A stretch of DNA of 26,757 bases from Candidatus Gastranaerophilales bacterium (GTDB lineage: Bacteria > Cyanobacteriota > Vampirovibrionia > Gastranaerophilales > Gastranaerophilaceae), in NCBI GenBank assembly GCA_944323945.1, contig CALUUL010000024.1, positions 1 to 26,757 of the forward strand. Reading direction: 5' to 3'. A program made the position numbers and the translations under genes. The notes beneath the pieces are model-generated. The model searched no databases, had not been told where the DNA came from, and saw only the letters and a list, made by a program, of their open reading frames with translations. Shown in pieces: positions 7,311 through 14,219 of this stretch (its first letter is position 1; each line of letters opens with the position of its first letter).

Positions 7311-10300
7311 ATGCCTATAAATACAAAAATAAAAAAAGTTTTAGTAATCGGTTCCGGTCCTATAGTTATAGGTCAGGCTGCAGAGTTTGATTATGCAGGT
7401 GTTCAAGCCTGTAGAGCACTAAAAGAAGAAAAGATTGAAGTGGTTCTTGTAAATTCAAACCCTGCAACGATTATGACTGATGAAAATATTGCAGATAAAG
7501 TTTATATAGAACCTTTAACTGTAGAATCGTTAACTTATATAATAGAAAAAGAAAGACCAAATGGTATTATAGCAACTTTAGGCGGCCAAACGGGTTTAAA
7601 TTTAGCAGTAAGTTTGTATGAAACTGGTATTTTAGAAAAATACAATGTAGAACTTTTAGGAACAAAAATAGAATCAATAAAAAAAGCAGAAGATAGAGAG
7701 TTATTTAAGAATCTTATGCTGGAAATAGGTGAACCAATACCTGAAAGTGACATTGTTTCAAGTTTTGAAGAAGCAAAGAAATTTGCACAAAAGATAGGTT
7801 TCCCAATTATTGTAAGACCGGCATATACCCTTGGTGGTACAGGTGGAGGTATTGCAAATAACTATGGTGAGTATGAAGAGATTGTGTATACAGGTTTATC
7901 TTTAAGCCCTATTTCACAGGTACTAGTAGAAAAAAGTATTGCGGGATATAAAGAAATTGAATATGAAGTAATTAGAGATGCAAATAATACGAGTATTGCG
8001 ATATGCAATATGGAAAACATTGACCCTATTGGTATTCATACAGGAGACAGTTTTGTAGTTGCACCAACACAGACCTTAACAAATAAAGAATGTCAAATGT
8101 TAAGAAGTGCAGCATTAAAAATCATTAGAGCTTTAAAGATAGAAGGCGGATGTAACGTTCAATTTGCTTTAGATACCGTAAGTAATCAATATTATGTAAT
8201 AGAAGTTAATCCAAGAGTGAGCCGTTCATCTGCTTTAGCCTCTAAAGCAACAGGATACCCTATTGCTAAAATAACAACAAAAATAGCAGTCGGATATAAT
8301 CTGCATGAAATACCAAATTCAATTACAAAGAAAACCGTCGCTGCATTTGAACCTGCAATCGATTATGTTGTAACTAAAATACCTAAATGGCCATTTGATA
8401 AATTTAAACACGGCGATAGAATTCTTGGTACAAAAATGAAAGCTACTGGGGAAGTAATGGCAATTGGAAGAACATTTGAAAGTTCATTTAAAAAAGCTAT
8501 AACTTCAATTGAATCTAAATATACAGGTTTATTAAGAGGTCGTCATATTGAATGTAGTGAAGAAGAATTAAAAGCACTTTTACATGTACAAGATGACAGA
8601 AGAATTTTTAGAGTGGCGGAAGCTATAAATCGTGGTATTAGTGTTGATGAAATAAACAAAATAACAAAGATAGATAAATGGTTTATATACAAAATTAAGG
8701 GTCTTGTTGATTTTGAAAACAGATTAAAAAGTGAAACTCTAACTCCAGATTTGTATTTAGAAGCAAAAGAAAAAGGCTTTCTAGATGAAGAAATAGCCAA
8801 GTATACTCAAAATTCATTGTCTGATATAGAAAAAATGAGAAAAGAAAATTCAATAAGTGCTTCATTTAAAATTGTTGATACTTGTGCTGCTGAATTTAAA
8901 GCTTATACTCCATATTATTATTCAACATATAATGAATTTGACGAGAGTAATTCAAATAGTGAAGATAAGAAAATTTTAATTTTAGGTTCAGGTCCGATAA
9001 GAATAGGTCAAGGTATAGAATTTGACTATTGTTCTGTACATGCAGCCTGGGAAGTAAGAAATCATAATTATAAGTCATTAATAGTCAACTCCAATCCGGA
9101 AACGCTTTCAACAGATTTTGATGTTGCAGATAAATTGTATTTTGAACCAATGCATATTGAAAACATAATGAATATAATAGAAAAAGAAAATCCCGAAGGC
9201 GTAATGGTTCAATTTGGAGGACAAACAGCCATTAATTTAGCTCCAAAACTCCATGCAAGAGGTGTTAAAATTCTTGGTACATCATTAGATTCAATTAATA
9301 TTGCAGAAGATAGGAAATTATTTGAACAATTATTGAGAGAATTGAACATTCCTCAACCAAAAGGATTTGCTATAAAAAAACAATCAGAAGCATTAGAAGT
9401 TGCAAAAACACTTGGTTATCCTCTTTTGGTAAGACCATCTTATGTAATCGGAGGAAGAGGTATGCAGGTTGTTTATAATAAAGATGAACTTATTTCATAT
9501 ATTGAAGGGGCATTGAAATTCTCAGATGAGCATCCTATTCTAATCGATCAATATATTGAAGGTACAGAACTTGAACTTGATGCAATTTCAGATGGTGAAA
9601 ATGTATTGATTCCTGCAATTACTGAACACATAGAAAGAGCAGGAATACATTCAGGTGACTCTATAGCATTATATCCAACAAGAACAATATCTGAAGAAGT
9701 TATTAAAAACTTGGTGGATTATACAGAAAAAATAGCGAAAGCCCTTAAAGTGAAAGGTTTAATGAATATTCAATTCGTTCTGAAGGATAATATAGCATAT
9801 ATAATAGAGGTAAATCCTCGAGCATCAAGAACAGTTCCTATTTTAAGTAAAGTTACTGGAATCCCGATGGTAAAAATAGCGATTGATGCAATTATGGGTA
9901 AATCTATTATAGAACAAGGTTATAAACCGGGATTAGTAGATACTACAAATCTTGTATGTGCCAAAATACCAATATTCTCATTCCAAAAATTAAACAGGAT
10001 AGACCCGGCTTTAGCACCTGAAATGAAGTCAACAGGTGAAGTATTGGGGGTTGATACTAACTATGAAAGGGCATTAGTTAAAGGATTTTTAGCTGCCGGA
10101 TATAAACTTTCAAAGGAAAGAGGTAATGTATTAATCTCGATTAATGATCATTATAAGAAAGATAGTGTAGAAGTAGCAAAAACACTTGTTGATTTAGGTT
10201 ATAACTTAGTTGCAACAACAGGTACTCATAAATTTTTGAAACTTCATAATATAGAATCAAAAGAGATTGAGAAGTTTGATATTCAAAAAATACAAAGAAA

Positions 10301-10547
10301 TATGAAAAATAAAGAACTTTGTTTTATCATAAATACACCGACAACAAATAATAATTCTGCAAGGTATGGAAGTGAAGACAGAGGCTTTTTAATTAGGACA
10401 ATCGCTGAGATGTATTCAACACCATGCTTTACTGTTCTAGATACTGCAAAAGCGTATTTAGAAGCATTGAAATATTATATGAATGATGATAAATTGACTT
10501 ATGATAGTATTGATAAATATAGAAATTCAAAATTAATTTGTCGTTAG
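7311..10547 (+). CDS. carB: Carbamoyl-phosphate synthase large subunit
   Basis: The 1078-residue product makes carbamoyl phosphate from bicarbonate, ATP and the ammonia delivered by CarA. Its two homologous halves each contain an ATP-grasp synthetase unit. The first begins with VLVIGSGPIVIGQAAEFDYAG near residue 10, the second with ILILGSGPIRIGQGIEFDY near residue 558. VRPAYTLGGTGGG and VRPSYVIGGRGM mark the two ATP lids, and VNPRVSRSSALASK and VNPRASRTVP the metal sites. The C-terminal ~130 residues form the MGS-like allosteric domain that binds effectors such as UMP and ornithine in known enzymes (GNVLISIND onward, NTP region PTTNNNS). Length is normal. No arginine genes are nearby, but a single CarAB often serves both pathways. 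It ends in TAG overlapping the ribosome binding site of the next small ORF. Confidence 0.97.
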   Translation: MPINTKIKKVLVIGSGPIVIGQAAEFDYAGVQACRALKEEKIEVVLVNSNPATIMTDENIADKVYIEPLTVESLTYIIEKERPNGIIATLGGQTGLNLAVSLYETGILEKYNVELLGTKIESIKKAEDRELFKNLMLEIGEPIPESDIVSSFEEAKKFAQKIGFPIIVRPAYTLGGTGGGIANNYGEYEEIVYTGLSLSPISQVLVEKSIAGYKEIEYEVIRDANNTSIAICNMENIDPIGIHTGDSFVVAPTQTLTNKECQMLRSAALKIIRALKIEGGCNVQFALDTVSNQYYVIEVNPRVSRSSALASKATGYPIAKITTKIAVGYNLHEIPNSITKKTVAAFEPAIDYVVTKIPKWPFDKFKHGDRILGTKMKATGEVMAIGRTFESSFKKAITSIESKYTGLLRGRHIECSEEELKALLHVQDDRRIFRVAEAINRGISVDEINKITKIDKWFIYKIKGLVDFENRLKSETLTPDLYLEAKEKGFLDEEIAKYTQNSLSDIEKMRKENSISASFKIVDTCAAEFKAYTPYYYSTYNEFDESNSNSEDKKILILGSGPIRIGQGIEFDYCSVHAAWEVRNHNYKSLIVNSNPETLSTDFDVADKLYFEPMHIENIMNIIEKENPEGVMVQFGGQTAINLAPKLHARGVKILGTSLDSINIAEDRKLFEQLLRELNIPQPKGFAIKKQSEALEVAKTLGYPLLVRPSYVIGGRGMQVVYNKDELISYIEGALKFSDEHPILIDQYIEGTELELDAISDGENVLIPAITEHIERAGIHSGDSIALYPTRTISEEVIKNLVDYTEKIAKALKVKGLMNIQFVLKDNIAYIIEVNPRASRTVPILSKVTGIPMVKIAIDAIMGKSIIEQGYKPGLVDTTNLVCAKIPIFSFQKLNRIDPALAPEMKSTGEVLGVDTNYERALVKGFLAAGYKLSKERGNVLISINDHYKKDSVEVAKTLVDLGYNLVATTGTHKFLKLHNIESKEIEKFDIQKIQRNMKNKELCFIINTPTTNNNSARYGSEDRGFLIRTIAEMYSTPCFTVLDTAKAYLEALKYYMNDDKLTYDSIDKYRNSKLICR

Positions 10548-10556
10548 GAAATCTTT

Positions 10557-10697
10557 ATGGACGAAAAAAATAAAATACAAAAGAAAAGGAAAAAATTTCA
10601 AATAAATATCAAAAATATGGGAGTTGATATAGATAAAAATGAATATAGAGAAATAGTTTTGTCTAATTCAAATCATCCTGAAATATTAAAAAAATAA
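10557..10697 (+). CDS. Small basic protein of unknown function, last gene of the pyr operon
   Basis: A 46-codon frame starts nine bases after the carB stop. AGGAA at 10546-10550, overlapping that stop, gives a textbook ribosome binding site with six bases of spacing. The N-terminal third is highly basic (KIQKKRKKF), followed by the more mixed MGVDIDKNEYREIVLSN and a short tail ending EILKK. It has no signal peptide, Cys or transmembrane segment. Coding is supported by the ribosome binding site, by its place between carB and a strong terminator, and by its balanced composition. I do not recognise a family. Co-transcription with carB is very likely; any role in pyrimidine metabolism or control would be a guess. 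Confidence 0.6.
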   Translation: MDEKNKIQKKRKKFQINIKNMGVDIDKNEYREIVLSNSNHPEILKK

Positions 10698-10702
10698 GTA
10701 TA

Positions 10703-10733
10703 AAGAGGCGAGTTTCAATCGCCTCTTATTTTT
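10703..10733. terminator. Bidirectional terminator between the pyr operon and the SNF transporter
   Basis: AAGAGGCGA (10703-10711) pairs perfectly with TCGCCTCTT (10719-10727) around a 7-nt loop. A T-rich tail continues in + direction (ATTTTT), and a T-rich stretch lies on the opposite strand. The transporter gene ends at 10732 on the - strand, so one hairpin serves both convergent units. Confidence 0.85.
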
Positions 10734-12027
10734 ATGAACCACTAAGAATAACATATATTAAAATTACAGGAACAATAAATTTTAATAAAATATTGAATGA
10801 ATAGCCAAAAAGGTTTTCCCCGATTTCGTTTTTCCAAAGTCCTTTTATGCACCATCCTGATATTAAACAAATTAATAAGGTATTAAAAGGCAGTAAAATA
10901 TTAGAAGTTGTATAGTCTAAGAAGTCAAAAAAGTTTCTTCCGCCCAAGTTAAAATCACTTAGAAGACCAAATGAAAGTGTAGACGGAATAGTTATTGTTC
11001 CTATAATAATACTTAAAATAATAGTTGCCTTTTGCCTTGATATTTTAAATTGATTGATAAAAGAAGCAACCGCAGTTTCCATAATGCTGATACCTGAAGT
11101 TATTGCGGCAAAGAATAAAAGAATAAAAAATATTAAGCCTGTTATAGAAGGAAATGGTAACTTCGCAAACATTTCCGGTAATGATATAAATACTAAAGTT
11201 GCTCCGGCAGATGGTGTTACACCGAAAGAAAATACTATAGGGAATATCATAATACCAGCAATAACAGCTATTAATGTATCAAAAAATATTAAAGTATATG
11301 CAGATTTAATAATATTAGTATCTTTTTTCATATAGCTGCCATAAGTTATTATTGCACCCATTCCGATACTTAAAGTAAAAAGAGCTTGACCTAAAGCAGT
11401 AAGAACCATTTTTGAATCAAATTGAGAAAAATCAGGTTTAAACATAAAAGTTAAACCTTCTTTTGCACCGGGCAGTGTTATTGCATATATAGCCATAATA
11501 ATTAACATTAAAGCAAAAATAGGCATCATTATATTATTCGCCTTTTCAATTCCTTTATTTACACCTCTATATGGAAATATTGCTGTCATTAATAAGAATA
11601 ATATTGAAAGAAAACAAGGTATTGTTATTTGGGAACTGAAAGAAGAAAAATATAGTGCAAAATTTCCAGGAATACTATTTGTAAGAAATATCCATATATA
11701 ATTTAAAATCCATCCGCCAACAACAAAATAAAAGCAAGGAATTAAGATAACAGTTATTATGCATAACCATCCAAACCATTTAAATCTTGGGTTTATTTTT
11801 GCAAATGCTGAAACGGTATCTTTTTTGTATATTTTACCAATAAATAATTCACATAATAATGGAATAATGCAAATAAAAGCAATTAATAACAAGTAAGTTA
11901 TTAAGAAAATAGCACCTCCGTTTTTACCCATAATATAAGGGAAACGCCAGATATTACCGAGGCCTACGGCACTTCCGACAGTCGCAATAATAAAACTGAC
12001 ATGAGAACTCCATTGCGATTTTTCCAT
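10732..12027 (-). CDS. Na+-dependent amino-acid transporter, neurotransmitter:sodium symporter (SNF/LeuT) family
   Basis: The 431-residue polytopic protein imports amino acids with Na+. The family signature stands at the N-terminus: SAVGLGNIWRFPY at about residues 19-31, followed by GKNGGAIF, the unwound helix 1 region that binds Na+ and substrate in LeuT. About eleven hydrophobic segments follow, the bacterial number for the short (MhsT/TnaT-like) subgroup. Other typical blocks include TLSIGMGAIITYGSY in the helix 6 area. The ribosome binding site GGAGG lies upstream of the chosen ATG. Substrate cannot be read from sequence; hydrophobic amino acids, including tryptophan, are usual for this subgroup. 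It faces the glucanotransferase gene across a divergent 190-bp gap and converges on the pyr operon. Confidence 0.93.
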   Translation of the reverse strand: MEKSQWSSHVSFIIATVGSAVGLGNIWRFPYIMGKNGGAIFLITYLLLIAFICIIPLLCELFIGKIYKKDTVSAFAKINPRFKWFGWLCIITVILIPCFYFVVGGWILNYIWIFLTNSIPGNFALYFSSFSSQITIPCFLSILFLLMTAIFPYRGVNKGIEKANNIMMPIFALMLIIMAIYAITLPGAKEGLTFMFKPDFSQFDSKMVLTALGQALFTLSIGMGAIITYGSYMKKDTNIIKSAYTLIFFDTLIAVIAGIMIFPIVFSFGVTPSAGATLVFISLPEMFAKLPFPSITGLIFFILLFFAAITSGISIMETAVASFINQFKISRQKATIILSIIIGTITIPSTLSFGLLSDFNLGGRNFFDFLDYTTSNILLPFNTLLICLISGWCIKGLWKNEIGENLFGYSFNILLKFIVPVILIYVILSGS

Positions 12028-12065
12028 TGTTCCTCCAGATAAGTAACTATGAGAAAAGATAACAT

Positions 12066-12095
12066 ATTTTAACTTTTTTGTTAAGTTGATTGCAA
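12066..12095 (-). promoter_or_regulatory. Candidate promoter of the SNF transporter
   Basis: On the - strand TTGCAA (12090-12095) and TAAAAT (12066-12071) are 18 bases apart, about 40 bases upstream of the ATG. A short inverted repeat (TTAAC...GTTAA) lies between the two boxes and could be an operator. Each box differs from consensus by one or two bases. Confidence 0.4.
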
Positions 12096-12181
12096 TCTTA
12101 TTTTATATGTAAATATAAGAAAATAAGTAATTCAATTTTTAAATTGTAAAAAACTAGCAAATTTTTTTTTTACAGGTATTA

Positions 12182-12187
12182 TATAAT
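12182..12187 (+). promoter_or_regulatory. Candidate -10 box of the glucanotransferase gene
   Basis: A perfect TATAAT lies 36 bases before the ATG at 12224. No good -35 box is found at the expected distance; a run of ten T (12162-12171) occupies that place. The element is plausible but incomplete. Confidence 0.35.
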
Positions 12188-12223
12188 CAGGTCTTTATAT
12201 TATATATTATTAGGAGAATGTGT

Positions 12224-14071
12224 ATGAGAATTTCTGCAATACAAAATACATCGTCTTTTGGTAGAGCATTAAACAAAAAAGAAACTAAGGAATTTGAGAA
12301 AGTACAAAGTCAAGCAAGAAAAGAATTAGGTATTGATAAAACTACGGCAACAATATTTGATTTTAGTTTTCCATCTGCACAAAATGATACAGGAATAGGA
12401 ACAAGTTTTTCTCCAGAAGCTCAGAACTTAGCCGGTTTATTGAAAACTATGTGTGGTATAAATTCAATTCAGTTACAACCACAAGGAGAAATATCTAATT
12501 TTGTTCGTTCTCCATATTCAGGTACCGGATTTTCTCTTGGTATGCATATTATTGATTTAAACAAATTAAATGAAAAGTCTTATGGGAATCTTTTAACAAC
12601 AGAAGATTTGAATTCTCCATATATGAAAAGGGTATCAAATCATGATTCAGTAAATTATGATAATGTTTTTGCAGAAGATGGTCAAAGAGCAATGTTGAAA
12701 AGAGCATTTGAACGTTTTGAACAACTTGAAGAATCTTCACCATTAAAAAAAGAGTTCAAGAAATTTGAAAAAGAAAACAGTTATTGGGTAGAACGAGATG
12801 CATTGTATGAAGCAACTGCAGTTGCAAATGGATCTAGAGATATAAGAATTTGGAACCATCGAGATCAAAATATATTTGCAACAAAAGATGGAGATAAAGC
12901 AAGAATTACGGAATTAAAACAAGTTAGAGAAGAAGATGGTACAAATGTTGTAGAATTTGAGAAATTTGTTCAATTTATAGCCGATAAACAACAAAAAGAA
13001 TCAAAAGCTAATTTTAATAAGCAAGGTATTAGTATATATGGAGATTGCCAGATAGGATTTTCACAAAAAGATTTTTGGACACACAAATCAGCATTTTATC
13101 CAAACTATGAATTTGGATGTGATATAGGTGACGGAAATTATTCTTGTTGGTCACCTGCTATTAATTTTGACAAAATTGATGGAGAAGCAGGTGAATTACT
13201 TTATAATAAATTTAATTTATTCTTTAAAAGATATGACGGTGTCAGAATTGATGCCGCTTGGCAATTGATAAATCCTATTATTTGTGAACCTTGGCAAAAT
13301 CAAGGTAAAGATGTATTTGACTCCAATGGTAATAAGCTAGGTAGAAAACTGGATCATCAGCCAAAAGTCGCAAAAAATGGTCAACATATTATAAAAGATA
13401 TTGTTTTAAAGGCAGCTGATGAAAATCATGTGCCTCATGATAGAATTCTTCTTGAATTGTTGGGTGGGAATTCTTATGATTCTTTAGATGCAGTTAAGAA
13501 CTTAGGTACTACTTTAATTCATATTACAAGATATGGGGGCGACAAATGGGGTCGTGTAAAATATTATGAATCAAAAGGCGATAATAAGTATCAAAATATG
13601 AAACCGGGAGATTATACAATCGGACCTGGAACTCATGATGATTATAGTTTGCTAGAGCAAGTTGAAAATGGTAAAGAACGTGCCGGCTATTTATCAAAAG
13701 ATTTGCATTTGAATAAGCAAGAATTGGAACATTCTCAAGAAGCGCTTTCAAAGGCAATTTTTGCAGAGTTATTTACAACTAAGAATCAATTTGCAACACT
13801 CCCTGATATGTTAGGTTCAAGAAGAAGAATAAATGTTCCAAATACAACTGAAGGTAACTGGTCATATAGAGCTTCACAAGACTATGAACGTGAATATTTC
13901 GAAAATTTATCGCAAGGCAAAGGTTTGAATAGTGCAGATGCTCTAAGTAAAGCAATAAAAGCAAAGCAAAATGGAAGAAGATCTTCAATTACTGATAAAT
14001 TGGACTATTTTGCCAATATTTTAAGACAGAAAGGTCCAATGACAAGAGAAGAAGCAGATAAGCAAGTATAA
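12224..14071 (+). CDS. Divergent 4-alpha-glucanotransferase-like protein (GH77 family type)
   Basis: The 615-residue product resembles MalQ/amylomaltase, which transfers alpha-1,4-glucan segments during glycogen or maltodextrin handling. Recognisable GH77 blocks occur in order: SPYSGTGFSLG near residue 92, YGDCQIGFS before the barrel core, then the likely catalytic residues. These are Asp343 in GVRIDAAW (nucleophile), Glu411 in ILLELLGG (acid/base) and Asp472 in THDDYS (stabiliser). The motifs are looser than in ordinary MalQ (RIDAAW rather than RIDHFRG; THDD rather than THDN), so substrate or activity may differ. The first residues, MRISAIQNTSSFG, form a short polar leader ending in Phe-Gly before the enzyme proper, without a signal peptide. 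ATG at 12224 is chosen because AGGAG lies seven bases upstream; the ATG at 12218 is only one base from it. It is transcribed alone. Confidence 0.8.
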   Translation: MRISAIQNTSSFGRALNKKETKEFEKVQSQARKELGIDKTTATIFDFSFPSAQNDTGIGTSFSPEAQNLAGLLKTMCGINSIQLQPQGEISNFVRSPYSGTGFSLGMHIIDLNKLNEKSYGNLLTTEDLNSPYMKRVSNHDSVNYDNVFAEDGQRAMLKRAFERFEQLEESSPLKKEFKKFEKENSYWVERDALYEATAVANGSRDIRIWNHRDQNIFATKDGDKARITELKQVREEDGTNVVEFEKFVQFIADKQQKESKANFNKQGISIYGDCQIGFSQKDFWTHKSAFYPNYEFGCDIGDGNYSCWSPAINFDKIDGEAGELLYNKFNLFFKRYDGVRIDAAWQLINPIICEPWQNQGKDVFDSNGNKLGRKLDHQPKVAKNGQHIIKDIVLKAADENHVPHDRILLELLGGNSYDSLDAVKNLGTTLIHITRYGGDKWGRVKYYESKGDNKYQNMKPGDYTIGPGTHDDYSLLEQVENGKERAGYLSKDLHLNKQELEHSQEALSKAIFAELFTTKNQFATLPDMLGSRRRINVPNTTEGNWSYRASQDYEREYFENLSQGKGLNSADALSKAIKAKQNGRRSSITDKLDYFANILRQKGPMTREEADKQV

Positions 14072-14090
14072 ATTATAGTCTTTATAGAAG

Positions 14091-14127
14091 AGAAAGAGGT
14101 AGCTATATCGCTACCTCTTTCTTCTTT
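14091..14127 (+). terminator. Intrinsic terminator after the glucanotransferase gene
   Basis: AGAAAGAGGTAGC (14091-14103) pairs with GCTACCTCTTTCT (14110-14122) around a 6-nt loop. The T-rich tail TCTTT follows. The 13-bp stem is perfect and lies 20 bases after the stop codon. Confidence 0.85.
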
Positions 14128-14151
14128 ATATTATCTTAATACCGAATTTGA

Positions 14152-14182
14152 TTGACATTCATTTATATTTATGGTCTATTAT
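14152..14182 (+). promoter_or_regulatory. Candidate adhE promoter
   Basis: A perfect TTGACA (14152-14157) is followed after 19 bases by TATTAT (14177-14182). The overlapping TATAAA at 14180 is an alternative -10 box with a poorer distance. The site lies between the upstream terminator and adhE, so it is the obvious place for adhE initiation. No clear Rex palindrome is visible beside it. Confidence 0.5.
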
Positions 14183-14219
14183 AAATAGAGATTTTAATCA
14201 CGAAAGGACTTGAAACATT

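Noticed and set aside
11054..11335. 93-codon + strand frame inside the SNF transporter
   Set aside because: It is antisense to a strongly supported membrane protein, lacks a ribosome binding site and has no family features.
12078..12095. 18-bp TTG...CAA element resembling a Rex operator in the transporter/glucanotransferase gap
   Set aside because: Only the outer three base pairs and one inner pair are symmetric; the right arm ATTGCAA fits the consensus poorly. It also overlaps a better explained -35 box.
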